A stretch of DNA of 64,000 bases from Acanthopleura granulata. Lineage: Eukaryota; Mollusca; Polyplacophora; Chitonida; Chitonidae. Below are positions 14,401 through 23,639 of this stretch, piece after piece. The notes beneath the pieces are model-generated. The model was not told the DNA's origin and ran no database searches. It was given only the letters and a program-made list of their open reading frames with translations. Location of the stretch: contig JABBOT010000001.1 in assembly GCA_016165875.1 (NCBI GenBank), positions 45,559,250 to 45,623,249 of the forward strand, given 5' to 3'. Position numbers and translations under genes: made by a program. Within the stretch, counting starts at the first letter, position 1, and each line of letters starts with the position of its first letter.

Positions 14401-17400
14401 TTTCTTTCCAAAGATAAGATATAAACAATTCTAACACAATGCAGAATTTACATGCTTCTCACCTGATACCTGCATCAAATAGACACGGCCAAAGTTTGCA
14501 ACGCCTCCAATCAAAAACACAATGATTAAAACTTCACATATTTCAGTCAGTTTTTCTTTCATGTTGCCATCGTGAGCTGCTTCCTGTAGGATGTCTATCA
14601 CTTTCCCCATACAGAAGGGCACGGCCATGGTCACACCACTGGACACAACTAGCAAGAGGATGGCCCCTGTTGGTAAAGTAAAGACTGACTGAGTGACTCA
14701 TCAGGCAAACTGATAAGCAAAATCATCTGGTGACAAAACCAGACTGGATCCACAAAAGGTAACTTCTTTCAGTAAACATTCAGACCTTCACCAAGTATAT
14801 CTTGCAGCCTAACAATGGTCAGATTAGAACTCCTGACTTCGATCATATAATGGCAAACATTCAAATGAAAAATATAGGGCCAAAATTAAAAGCTTGCTTA
14901 GTTGGGGGATTAATTCAATTTGGGAATTGGGGCAGATAGGTGAACTTCTTCAAATTTTATTTCGCTTCAATTTCTGAATACATTCTTTGCATACTAGGCA
15001 CATGTCAAAGTTATTCTAGAGAATACTTATTAATGCCTTTGAAAAGCAGATTTTGTGCTGAAGGTAATTTTCAAGTTAGTTAATACATATTTACATGTCA
15101 TATTTGTTGAAAACTTTAACGCGGAAATGCTGATTCTAGTAAAAAAAAATTAAATTCTGTTGCCAAACAAATAACTTTTTTTTTTCATTTACAGGTCTCC
15201 TGTACAGAGTAAAACACCTTGGAGCCTCTATACTCGTGTAGGCATCCCCTGTTAGCTTATCAGCTACATAAAATGATCAGCTTTGCTCCTAAACCATGCG
15301 TGTGTGTACAGTACATAGCGTGCAGCAATCCTAGATATTCTACAGGGGTAATTGTTGGAGCTTCTGCATGTTGACATGGCCACATCACAACAATGTTCAT
15401 CAAGAGTTTTGACAGTTTGTTTACAAAATCATCTTGTGTAAAAAAAAATATATAATTAAGGTACAGAGCCTATATGTAGGTCTACTGTGTTTATAATCCT
15501 AAGGCACCCCTAGGCTCACTGCAAGTAGGCCTAGCTCTTCATGCTAATCCAGGCTGTCAAATTATGTAGCCACCATGACTCTTTAGCCATTATATAGGCC
15601 TAGCGATAAAAGCTTCTGTGTGATTGCACGCACAGTATGCTTGACTGGTTTGCAACCAATCAGAGCAAACCTTTTCACTGTTACCTGGTTTTCCTGTTAC
15701 CTGATTTTTCCAACTACCAAAAAAAAACCTACAAACTTATGGGTTTTGGGCTTCATGTAGCAAATAGAAAGCATGCCTGATTGTTGTTTCATGTATCAGC
15801 GTAAAGCCTAGTGTGTCAGCTTTCAAACGAATGTCGCTTGGTTGAGATTGGAATAGTTTTCCGTGTTTTATATACTTTGTTATATATATATGTATTACAT
15901 ATAAATAGCGTTCGGACAATTCTGCCACCAACATATATGTTTTATCCTATGCATTTGCAATTCACATTTCTCCAAACCTTTCATCCCACACTTTAACGGA
16001 TATGCTTAAGGGTATATGCATCAATTTAAATGTAGCCCACATACTGTGTGCCTGCATCAATCAAACATATGTGATCTCTGAAACGCTGGCAACCCAACTA
16101 ATAAAATGGTTAAGTACTGGTGGCATTTTCCCATGCGATTAGGTCAGTTGGGAAGTAACAATGCAAATAAATATATGGTACCTCCATAAATATACGTGTA
16201 CCAATATGTATGGCACATACATATACCATTATGTATGGCAAACACATACATGTACCATTATTTATAACACACACATACATATACCATTATGTATGGTGCA
16301 CACATATTCGCGACAGCGAACATTCAGGCACTTCAGCCGCTTTAGTCAGCGGACAGCAGACAACCGAGTGAAAGATAACCTGCGAAGGGACAGGAAAATG
16401 ATAAACACTGGACAATATTCTGAGAACTACGTCTTATAATAACCAGAAATCACAGAAGGTTTTATTACAGAACAATCTGGATAGCATATGTAAATTATGA
16501 ACATTAACAAAACCTCATTTTGGACTCATGGGACCGCGAAGCAGAGTTCCCTATTAACTTCCATGTTATTTTGACAATGTTTTAACCGAATTGTCGCTGA
16601 TACATGAAAATCTTTCATACGCGCGGTCTCGAATAAGCCTAATTGGCATTGCGGAATTTTCTCGAGAGTTGGATATTTTGGATAAGACTGGGTGGGGGCT
16701 CTCGCACCAAACAACAATATTGTTAACCGGCGTGAAACCACAGTAGTTCGCAAGAGCCCCCACCCTGTCTTGCTAAAACAAGTGTGATCTCTCCACATAG
16801 CTGCAATACCTAATCAGCTTATACTGCACACTTCAGAGGCCATGAGTGTTAATGAGTGAAGAAAGCAAAGTTTTGACATAAGGAACATTGCACCTTGCAG
16901 AATTCCATGCAGCTTTGCTAACTTTGATGCAGTTTATCAAAAAAAAACATCAGTCAATCTGATTTTTTTAAAAATAAACATTAGAAAATACACTAGCAAA
17001 CTCACCAGCCAGCCTCCATCTTTCCGGTTTAGCAAGCCCTAGTAATCGTCTAACATCTGTTAACTTTGTTGCTACCGGCCGTGTACGTACAGTGGTCTGG
17101 GCTGGTTTTGCGGGAACGCCCGATGGGGCACGTTTGGTGGAATATCGGCAATTCAGTTTTTGAAGATATTGCTTATCCACATTTCTTCTGACAAATATTG
17201 CAATTGTTCTGACTTTAACTCCAAGACAGCTGCTGTAATATTGACATATCGCAGTTTTAAGTATACCACGGATGTTGCAACACTGAGATTTTGGAGTTAA
17301 GAGACTCTGCATCTTGACCGAGGTAGAAATCGACCGATAGTTTCCAGGGAGGCAGCAGGGATGCTGTCTAGCCGGCATGACGCCTGTCCCCAGGCGGAAT

Positions 17401-17489
17401 GTCCAGCCTGACCACACCGTCCTCTGCCTCGCCCAACTCCGACAACATAATCCTAACCATGACATCGTGCAAGTCGTGCTTCCAGCCAA
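2231..17489 (-). CDS. ABCB10: ABCB10-like mitochondrial ABC half-transporter (complete, 13 exons)
   Basis: This is a half-size ABC transporter of the mitochondrial inner membrane, with one transmembrane domain and one nucleotide-binding domain. Known relatives work as homodimers in haem and mitochondrial redox biology. Exons on the minus strand are 17489-17006, 14666-14463, 13352-13150, 11579-11445, 10974-10828, 9660-9525, 9044-8949, 8189-7983, 6826-6747, 6316-6136, 3660-3617, 3345-3311 and 2459-2231. Every junction is GT-AG, phases agree throughout, and the sum is 2181 bp (726 residues plus stop). That is close to the usual family length. Residues 1 to about 125 form a basic, Ser/Arg/Cys-rich presequence. 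The transmembrane domain spans about 145-465. The ATPase domain has an A-loop Tyr490, Walker [10 protein letters not shown] (516-524), Q-loop Gln564, signature LSGGQ (623-627), Walker B LLLDEA (644-649) and H-loop His679. No key residue is missing. The start could instead be Met9, Met38 or Met60. Paralogue choice rests on close matches such as [15 protein letters not shown] and on domain order. Confidence 0.93.
2861..3093 (+). repeat. tRNA-headed SINE family A, copy 1
   Basis: The copy reads from a tRNA-like head with a B-box-like GAGCTCAAGTCC, through TCCTCTCCGGCCATACGTGG, CACCATAATGCTGGCCGCCG and AAGTGAAATATTCTTGAG, to AAAACACCAATAAAATAAA and an (AATA)n tail at 3061-3092. The same body recurs at 5605, 10157, 32827 and 55590 in the opposite orientation. 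The central block may belong to the MetaSINE superfamily, but that is from memory. It lies in intron 12 of the transporter gene. Confidence 0.75.
3311..3345 (-). CDS. ABCB10: ABCB10-like exon 12: Walker B
   Basis: Only 35 bp. It encodes [11 protein letters not shown] with the Walker B Asp647 and catalytic Glu648. The donor is GTAAGT. The final Ser codon is split with exon 13. Confidence 0.93.
3617..3660 (-). CDS. ABCB10: ABCB10-like exon 11: ABC signature
   Basis: Only 44 bp, too short for ORF finding. It completes the signature as [15 protein letters not shown]. It is flanked by an AG acceptor and a GTCAGT donor, and the phases agree with exons 10 and 12. Confidence 0.93.
5130..5420 (-). 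repeat. Unclassified dispersed repeat (family of 720-1640), fragment
   Basis: A diverged fragment of the repeat at 720-1640 and 50540-51855. Shared pieces are TCCATTTTGGCTGCCAAGTCAC, a block about TTCAAGTCCTTGCCTAAAAC, and AGAGAATAATAAT. It lies in intron 11 of the transporter gene. Confidence 0.5.
5605..5845 (-). repeat. tRNA-headed SINE family A, copy 2
   Basis: Minus-oriented copy with GGTTGCTGGCAGACCT, CGGCCAGAGAGGAAGCCAG, CTGAACTCACAGC (reverse of the B-box region) and a degraded tRNA head near 5800-5845. The tail side reads TTTATTAATTTGATTTGTG. It lies in intron 11. Confidence 0.65.
6136..6316 (-). CDS. ABCB10: ABCB10-like exon 10: helical subdomain
   Basis: Residues 565-624. It begins [16 protein letters not shown] and ends inside the ABC signature (LSG). 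The open frame beyond 6136 toward 5957 is intronic: the donor GTGAGA lies directly after the split Gly codon and exon 11 resumes with the rest of LSGGQ. Confidence 0.94.
6434..6600 (-). repeat. Possible diverged SINE family A fragment
   Basis: A TTTATTTATTTAA start followed by weak similarity to the SINE A body (ACTCATGGAGC..TTTGTATGAC..CAGTCAGG). It is much more degraded than the other copies, so this is a tentative call. Confidence 0.3.
6747..6826 (-). CDS. ABCB10: ABCB10-like exon 9: Q-loop
   Basis: Residues 538-564. It reads [19 protein letters not shown] and ends in TVSQ. Gln564 is the Q-loop residue and its codon is the last one of the exon. Confidence 0.93.
7555..7800 (+). repeat. MITE-like repeat, copy 1
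   Basis: It shares two blocks with 35270-35720: GAGTGAGTGAAAAGACCATTAAAA, present there in inverted orientation at about 35640-35700, and a T-rich block followed by TTTTGATTGT..GTGG, present in the same orientation. This pattern suggests a small element with inverted arms. Confidence 0.45.
7983..8189 (-). CDS. ABCB10: ABCB10-like exon 8: A-loop and Walker A
   Basis: Residues 469-537. It begins the nucleotide-binding domain with NIVFAYPSR (A-loop Tyr490) and carries Walker [10 protein letters not shown] with the catalytic-site Lys522, then LLLRFYDP. Phase 1-1. Confidence 0.95.
8949..9044 (-). CDS. ABCB10: ABCB10-like exon 7: TMD-NBD linker
   Basis: Residues 437-468. It encodes [20 protein letters not shown] and then [11 protein letters not shown], the link between the last transmembrane helix and the ATPase domain. 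Phase 1-1. Confidence 0.9.
9525..9660 (-). CDS. ABCB10: ABCB10-like exon 6: TM5-TM6
   Basis: Residues 392-436. The hydrophobic [20 protein letters not shown] segment is followed by [20 protein letters not shown], matching the TM5-TM6 hairpin of the family. Confidence 0.92.
10157..10372 (-). repeat. tRNA-headed SINE family A, copy 3
   Basis: The cleanest minus-oriented copy. It reads (TTTA)n, GATTGGTGTTTTATGCA, CTCAAGAATATTTCACTTAT, GGTTGCTGGCAGACG, CGGCCGGAGAGGAAGCCAGC and GGACTTGAACTCACAG, followed by the tRNA-like GCGCTAGTGTGCAAAC. It lies in intron 5 of the transporter gene. Confidence 0.8.
10828..10974 (-). CDS. ABCB10: ABCB10-like exon 5: intracellular loop 2
   Basis: Residues 343-391, 49 codons, phase 0-0. 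It encodes [18 protein letters not shown], the classic second coupling-helix region, and runs into the start of TM5. Confidence 0.93.
11445..11579 (-). CDS. ABCB10: ABCB10-like exon 4: TM3-TM4 region
   Basis: Residues 298-342, 45 codons, phase 0-0. A hydrophobic stretch ([20 protein letters not shown]) is followed by the basic [11 protein letters not shown] segment typical of the loop after TM4. Confidence 0.92.
11580..13149. other. Intron 3 of the ABCB10-like gene
   Basis: AT-rich with homopolymer runs and an ATAATA-rich tract at about 12705-12740. I see no further gene or recognised element. Confidence 0.5.
13150..13352 (-). CDS. ABCB10: ABCB10-like exon 3: intracellular loop 1
   Basis: Residues 230-297. 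It contains the highly conserved [20 protein letters not shown] segment, the coupling-helix region of B-family half-transporters. It ends in phase 0 after a Met-Met pair. Confidence 0.92.
14463..14666 (-). CDS. ABCB10: ABCB10-like exon 2: TM1-TM2
   Basis: Residues 162-229. It carries two hydrophobic segments, around [17 protein letters not shown] and around [15 protein letters not shown], separated by an acidic loop. The motif [10 protein letters not shown] matches the family. Phase 1 at both ends. Confidence 0.9.
16185..16310. repeat. Short minisatellite, ~30-bp unit, about 4 copies
   Basis: Degenerate units built on ACACATACATATACCATTAT followed by GTATGG. Both strands stay open through part of it, but composition and periodicity explain that. 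Confidence 0.7.
16675..16780. repeat. Foldback: 13-bp perfect GC-rich arms within ~30-bp imperfect arms
   Basis: GGGTGGGGGCTCT at 16690-16702 pairs perfectly with AGAGCCCCCACCC at 16753-16765. Weaker pairing extends outward (AAGAC on each side) and inward (GC). The 50-bp loop contains the palindrome AACAATATTGTT. It stands out in an AT-rich intron. Confidence 0.75.
17006..17489 (-). CDS. ABCB10: ABCB10-like exon 1: targeting presequence
   Basis: Encodes residues 1-161. It is rich in Arg, Ser, Thr and Cys with few acidic residues, as expected of a mitochondrial presequence. It ends with the conserved pre-TMD segment [17 protein letters not shown]. The donor is GTGAGT and the exon ends in phase 1. 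Confidence 0.85.
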
Positions 17490-17546
17490 TCAACAGCAAC
17501 ACTAGCCAGTTTTAATCTCATCCGTCCACAGCTCCGTTTTGTCCTC

Positions 17547-17753
17547 TCACAAGTACACAGTACATGCTGCTCTTTGTAGCAAGCTGGCTTTACGTAACTG
17601 CACTAAAGGGCTGACGAAAACTTCGCCCTGTTCAACAACCGGCAACTCTTCGAGAGCTAGTTGATAATAGTCCGGTACAGTTATCTCCCCTCTATCCATT
17701 AAGCCGATCAACCTCGTTTCCAAGGAGGGCTTAAACTTCGGGACAAATCTCAA
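17547..17753 (-). CDS. Possible upstream ORF in the ABCB10-like 5' leader (68 codons)
   Basis: This open frame lies just upstream of the ABCB10-like start on the same strand, ends 57 bp before it, and is in a different frame segment. Its composition is protein-like: it begins MRFVPKFKPSLETRLIGLMD and contains VPDYYQLALEELPVVEQGEV. I do not recognise it. It could be an upstream ORF, the end of another gene's exon, or chance. Confidence 0.25.
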   Translation of the reverse strand: MRFVPKFKPSLETRLIGLMDRGEITVPDYYQLALEELPVVEQGEVFVSPLVQLRKASLLQRAACTVYL

Positions 17754-18027
17754 GAGAAAAATCTTCCTCTTATCTTCTTTTTTTCACCCGAAAAAATAAA
17801 TGACGAATATCCATGCATGGAATAGGCCTGCGACTAAAATGACAAAAGTAGCCTATATTCGTTCGTGATTAGGGAAAGAAAACTAAGAAACCAGACCAAT
17901 GTTCGGCAAACACACTGATTATTGAAAAGATATTTTATAGTCTTATTTTGAAAATGTCAATATATTCCAAAAACTAGATTTGTAATATACCATAGGCAAA
18001 ATTACCTTTGAAACATAGTTATATGTA

Positions 18028-18239
18028 CAGGGTGTCCAAAAAATGTACTCTGCTTTGATTGCACATTACTCTTGTATTTTGTTTTGATGTAGGTGTTTCT
18101 TGACATAGATACAAGTTTAATGACAGTCAGTTAATCGTACGTCTGCCATTATTAAGGGTTAGTTGCACCTGAAACAAAAACAAAAAATATATGACTAGTA
18201 GGCAAACAAAGGGTGAGTACATATTTTTGAGTCACCCTG
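18028..18239. mobile_element. MITE with ~24-bp TIRs and TA duplication
   Basis: It starts CAGGGTGTCCAAAAAATG and ends in the inverted equivalent, with the right end reading GTCACCCTG. Both ends are flanked by TA (18026-18027 and 18240-18241). The CAGGGTG terminus and TA target site are typical of Tc1/mariner-type non-autonomous elements. Total length is 212 bp and there is no ORF. Confidence 0.8.
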
Positions 18240-18269
18240 TATATTGACTACACGGCATTTTCAGTAGCT

Positions 18270-18740
18270 TCAGGCCAGTTATGCCCTAGGCATAACGAAC
18301 ATTGGTCATGCTTGTGGAAAGCATACGTTCCTGAGAAGATATGGCATGGAGAACATGATGCGGACAAGATAACAGAGAAATGGACAGACTTTTGGGTGGA
18401 GGTCATAACATAACCCACCCTCCAGATCTAAGAAACATTTGTGCAAAGCATAAGATTCTGTAAAGTTATCGGTTTTAAGTTATGGCCTGAACCAAAATTT
18501 TGGTATAAAGTGCTATGGTGACCTTAACCTTGAGCTAAGGACCTTGGCTCAAGGTCATGACACTCCCTCCTGGCCTAAGGAACATTTATGCCAAGTATAA
18601 TCTTCTAAAAAGTTGTGGTTGAAAATTTATGACCCGGACAAGGCGCTGTGGATAGACGGACGGACAGGTGGACAGACGGACGGACAGAAGGACAGAGACA
18701 GCCATAACATAACACGTCCGTTTTCTTCGCAAGCTGGCGT
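18270..18740. repeat. Dispersed repeat with terminal GACG/GACA microsatellite
   Basis: Runs of AAGGTCATGACA-type and CTAAGGAACATTT-type motifs occur twice (about 18410-18450 and 18560-18600). They are followed by a (GACGGACA)n-like tract at 18650-18700. Such a layout is common in molluscan intergenic DNA. Boundaries are approximate. Confidence 0.45.
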
Positions 18741-20291
18741 ATAAAAAGATTATACATGGGTAAATATTTTTGGGAAAAAATGATACCGGTAATTTAATTT
18801 GTGCTATTATTATCTAATAGCTCAAATTATTAGCTCGTCCGTGTAAGCTTTACCGTTCAAAATGGATTATAATTTTTACTTACGTTTTAATTTTTTAAAA
18901 GAAATAATTAATTTTAACCTTCAGCTGATGAGTGTAGATTTCAACAGCCAAGACATGGTTAAAGTTAGCTCTAGCGGGTTTATCGATAGATTATTACCTT
19001 TTTTATATATTTATCTATTGTTTTATTGCTTCGAGTGTTTTCTGTGCAATAAAATTGAACCGAATTGCTGTTGCTCTTAATTTGATACTAGCACCTCTTA
19101 GGGCTGAAATATGGCCAAATGTTTTTTGTTTCACATTCTTGTTCTCAGTTGCCTTATCTTTCCTTTCACTTACAGATGAAAACCACACTGGAATTGTAAA
19201 TACCTTAAATTTGACAAAAAGTATAACATATTGTGAAGCAAGGCAGTAGTGTTGTCTTAGTTCCCCCACATGAGGGGGATTAGCTCACTGAAATGGGTTA
19301 CCTGCTGTGAATACATACGTCTGCTGCTGTGAACTGGGCATGGCTGCTTATTCAGACTACTAAAGCAGACCTATTAACTAAAACAACAGCCTCAATCACC
19401 CATCCGTGGTGTGATTGGGGGAGGAGTTTATAAACACATTGTAACAGGTTTTAATGACAAGTTTTCAAATTTAACATAAGTAGGTTGATATGTTTACATT
19501 TTAACTGAAGATGGGACAATTCTTGATTAAAATTAATTTTCAAACAAATTAATCACAAATTTTGTCACGCATAATGGTGCTCCATATATTTTGATCTTTC
19601 TGTCTCTTTATATTTTCAGATGGTTGTGTGGTAAAATACTTTTATTTCTAGCTTATTTTTCAACATAATGCTATGAAACTTGGCACACGTATACAACAGC
19701 TAAATGCTTAAGCTAAAACACCGCCTCGCAAATCTTTGATATCTTTTCCTAGTTTTAAATGTATTAGTTAAAGGTCAACAAAGTTTCAAATTTTTTAATG
19801 TTTTTGAAAGTTTTAACTTCATATGCTGCAATATTTTGGGCTACAGAAGGCAAAATGTGAAATTCTACTTATGATCTAATTCAGCAAATTGGATCTATGC
19901 CTTTGACATGATCGCTGTAAGGTAAATTAGGCTTGCGTTACAACTACGAGGAATAGGCCTACAAGAAGTATGCTATTCCACGTGATACCGGTGTTACTAT
20001 GATTGTAAACTTCTTGATGGTGCGTCACTGCACCATTCTCATGTCAGTTTTAGCCGAAGTCGAAAATACTGTCAGCTGGCACATGCTGCCATGTTTTTTC
20101 TAGCCTGTGTCAACGAGGCACGTATGCTCAGCGCGGGTTGACCATTCTTGAAATTTACACCAACGAGGTTACCATAGTCAAGTAACTTGCTACTGTATTT
20201 CAACCTTATCGTACAAAGCGGATAAAAGCACGATATATATCGTGTAGCTTCGTTGAAGCCTAGTAATTAAAGTTACCCTAGTGATACTCGC

Positions 20292-23200
20292 ATGGCAGGC
20301 CAAACACCTGAAAGCACAGGTGTAAAAATGAACGAGCCTCGGGCATTTCTAGAACTGACCAGCTACATGGAGGATTCTATGGATTCTGGAACTCTTCTTT
20401 TCAAGCTGAATGAAATTCATCATGTGTTTGTCAGTCGTCTTAAGGAAATGGGCTCCAAGACATCAGTCAACAACAGTCTGAAGGGTCCTTTGCTGGAGCA
20501 CTTCCAAGAAGCACAAGAACAGTATGATGGGCGAAATACTGTTATGTTCAAGGAAGGTACGCAGAATATGTTGAAGAAAACCCTGAAGAATAGAGACTAC
20601 TCAGAAGAGGCTGTTACCCTTGCGAACGCTGCGATGACAGTCAGAAAGGATATCTTTAACCACCAAGGTTTTAAATTCATTGGCTCCTCTGTAGAAAAAT
20701 ACTAAGAAGATTCACTGCCCTCCAGCCTCAAGTCTCTTATTCCCATGATTTTGAATGGTTCCAACTTGAAAGACCAAGACAAAAGTTACTCCCAAGTTTA
20801 CCTCCCCATTGCCCATTGCATCGTTTACAACACAAAAAAACGAACATCTGATACTGGTATGAAGACTAGGCACTCTCTTGAGCGTAAGCCACCTCTCCTT
20901 ATCTACACTGGCATCAATGTCCATTCACTAACCAGATGCAAGGAACTTGTCAAGAAACTTTACGACACAGTTATAAACATTTCCGATGATACGATTATTG
21001 AGATTTAGGACTGGATCGCCACATCTACGTGTGAACGCTATGTACAAGACGGAGTGGTATCTGCGGCTTGCCTCCGTAAACGCGCTGTTCAACATTGGTG
21101 CCTTGGGCCGCCTAGACCACAACAACAGTCCAACCACTTCCCAAAGCTCATTTCATGGGACAGGAATCAGGCTTTTCCAGATGCCCACCAAGGTTGAACC
21201 AAGTGATTGCAGACCACCTGTTATGATACCACCTTCTGGGAATGAAAAGCACTTTCTATCTGACAGCTATGCCCACGTGCTAGCCGTAGCTTTGAAGACC
21301 ACTGCAGTTGCGGTACCAGAGTGTGACGTATTTTCAGTTAAGACCTGATAGATAAAGGCAGAGGAAAGAAACACAGCTGGGTAGAGCATACACTGACACT
21401 TATACAGAAAGAGGAACTCACCAGTGGAGATGCAATTGAATGGCCTGCCTATCATGCCTCAATGCAACCTGCGATAGAAGATCCTCCTGCACATTGTGCA
21501 CTCCTATTCTATAAGAAGTCTGCCACATTTGCAATGATGAAGCATGGCATGTCTGTTGCGAGACAAGCCATCGAATTTCTGAATCCAGGACACCTCCTAG
21601 TAACCACATTTGGCCAACCTCTTTTTTCCCTTCCAAATTTTGTACAATGGAACTGCCCTGACACTCATGACGAGAAAGTGCTTATGGTTATGTTAGGTGG
21701 TCTACGCGCGGAAATGGCACTTTGGAGTACACTCGGAGATATCTTGCAAGGTTGTGGTTGGACTACGCCCTCAGAGAAGCAGCAATATCATCCTCCGGTA
21801 CGGCTGACTCGAATCTCAAGGCGGCACATCTAACTTGAACCAGGCACCCCCACGAAGTCACTCTCTTGACCTTGCATAAACTTCAGATGGAAGCTTTTTT
21901 GTTCAATGTAGGTCAGAAAGATGAAGAGACTGCCACAGCCTGGAGAATCGAGATGCAAAGGAAGAATCCTACTTTCATGTACTGGAACCTGATTATGAGA
22001 TATGCAACCTTCATTCTCATCTTCATGAGGGCTCATAGAGAGAAGAAATTTCCTCTGTACATGGGAGTTTTGGAGGAACTCACGCCGCTGTTGTTTTCTC
22101 TCGATCATGTTAATTACTCAAGGTGGATGCCTGTCCACATAAGAGATATGAAGTCCTTACTTACCACTATCAGGAATGGGTCCTTTCCAGGAAAATAAAC
22201 AGATTTTCTGCGATCTCATTTGACCAGGGTCATGAGCATCAGAACAAGACTGCGAAAGGTCCCGACGGTGCTGTTGCTGCCTAGCGAAGATGAATGCTCT
22301 CGGGGCCAGAGTTGGCGAGGGTGCTGAAACAATTTGAAGAATATCTTCCAGATGATAACACAGGCATCCCGAGAGAACTGTCATTATCACGAACAAGGCC
22401 TTTCAACACAGATGGTCTTTCAGAGACAGGCAGTCAGCCTCTCAGACACCATCCGACGAATGGACAATCCCTTTTTAGATGATTTTCCAGATCTGGTAAC
22501 TCTTGACAGTCGCAACGGCGCAGATGTATCAGTAGCAGCCGCACTGCGCACCTAGCAAGAAACAAAACCAGGACTTCGTCAACAACGTGCTTGTTTTGCG
22601 CTGCCACTCTATTCATGACCCATTCAAGAGGAATTCCCGAGCATTATTCAGAAAACCTCAACGCACGGCAACATCTAAACAGGGGAAGAAGATCAAAGTG
22701 CTCCACAAAAATGTGTCACTCTTTAATCAGCTTTACATACCTCTGCAGAACCGGGATAGTGACTTGGCCAAGTTCTTTGCACATGCGATACAGTCCTTCC
22801 CTCCTTTCCTGTCAGAGTTTGGCAACCACATTTGCCCAGTCTGACCTGCTGATATGTTTTGAGCCGACCGGACAATCAGAGCCACCTGCAGCATTTGACT
22901 GCGTAGTCCTAATGGTGCCGTCATCGTCCACTTCCTGCCTACTACACGCGTCAGTATCTTCTGTGAGTAGACAGACAGGATATTGATCTGGAGAAGCAGC
23001 CGGAGAAGGTACAAGGTTGGGTGTTGTGTGGGACACATGTATCGCATACACTTTGAAGGAATCTACTAGGGAAGATAAGGAAAGGTGTGTGTGAGAGAAA
23101 GTATCGGGCGAGACCAAACTCCCAGGAAACTGGATGGACTTGCTCCGTGACCCAGTTGACAAGAAGGAGCTGCTTGCCTTTTTGACTTCCAAGGTGGAGG

Positions 23201-23637
23201 AGTTCTTCTGGCCACCGGGCAAAGTTGTGTATGTAAACTCAGGCCAAGCTGTGCCCATTGCTGCCAGTATAGCTACGGAAAACTGCAATCACGAGGAGGC
23301 AGACACAAGGATTGCGATTCATGTGCTACATGCACTAAAACAAGGGACAGAGACTTTACATGTGCGTACTCTGGAGACAGATGTTATTGTCAACCTTGTT
23401 GGCTCTTGTCATGATCTGATTTCAACCCATCCTTTGAAGGATATCTATATGGCCTTTGGCATGGGCAAGAATTACAACTTTCACCACATCAGTGCCATAC
23501 GCGGTAGTCAAGGAGAGCCTAAATCACGAGCATTACCTGTGTTCCATGCATTTTCAGGCTGTGACACAACGTCTCCATTCAACGGGAAAGGTAAGAAGTC
23601 GGTGTGGCAGACCTGGCGGGTTTATGAAGGTTTATGA
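20292..23637 (+). pseudogene. Decayed copy of a large animal orphan gene family, probably from a mobile element
   Basis: Collinear fragments of one long protein occur in several frames. They are an N-terminal block (20292-20702, including RDYSEEAVTLANAAMTVRKD), then FKF-type and LKSLIPMILNGSN blocks, SSFHGTGIRLFQ (about 21140), YHASMQPAIEDPPAH (about 21450), FYKKSATFAMMKHGM (about 21500), LDHVNYSRWMPVHIRDM (about 22100), FDQGHEHQNKTAKGPDGAV (about 22220) and the C-terminal block NHEEADTRIAIHVL..PVFHAFSGCDT..GKKSVWQTW (23134-23620). In-frame stops sit at 20703 and 21006, and frames shift near 21095, 21840, 22200 and 22300. I know this domain order from uncharacterised, highly multiplied proteins in molluscs, cnidarians and fishes. 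The C-terminal E-D-T-D pattern recalls a nuclease fold, but the function is unproven. The 3' end is truncated after about 23620. Confidence 0.75.
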
Positions 23638-23639
23638 AG

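Larger units (their letters stand above)
14667..17005. other. Intron 1 of the ABCB10-like gene
   Basis: The longest intron near the 5' end. It holds the minisatellite at 16185-16310 and the foldback at 16675-16780. The rest shows only simple sequence and short spurious ORFs. Confidence 0.5.
17754..20291. other. Intergenic region upstream of ABCB10-like gene
   Basis: Contains the MITE at 18028-18239 and a repeat-like stretch with a GACG/GACA run at 18270-18740. From 18740 to 20291 I see no gene. A 16-bp palindrome, CACGATATATATCGTG, is at 20229-20244. Confidence 0.5.

Noticed and set aside
20229..20244. Perfect 16-bp palindrome CACGATATATATCGTG
   Set aside because: AT-rich palindromes of this size are expected by chance in AT-rich DNA, and nothing nearby gives it a role.
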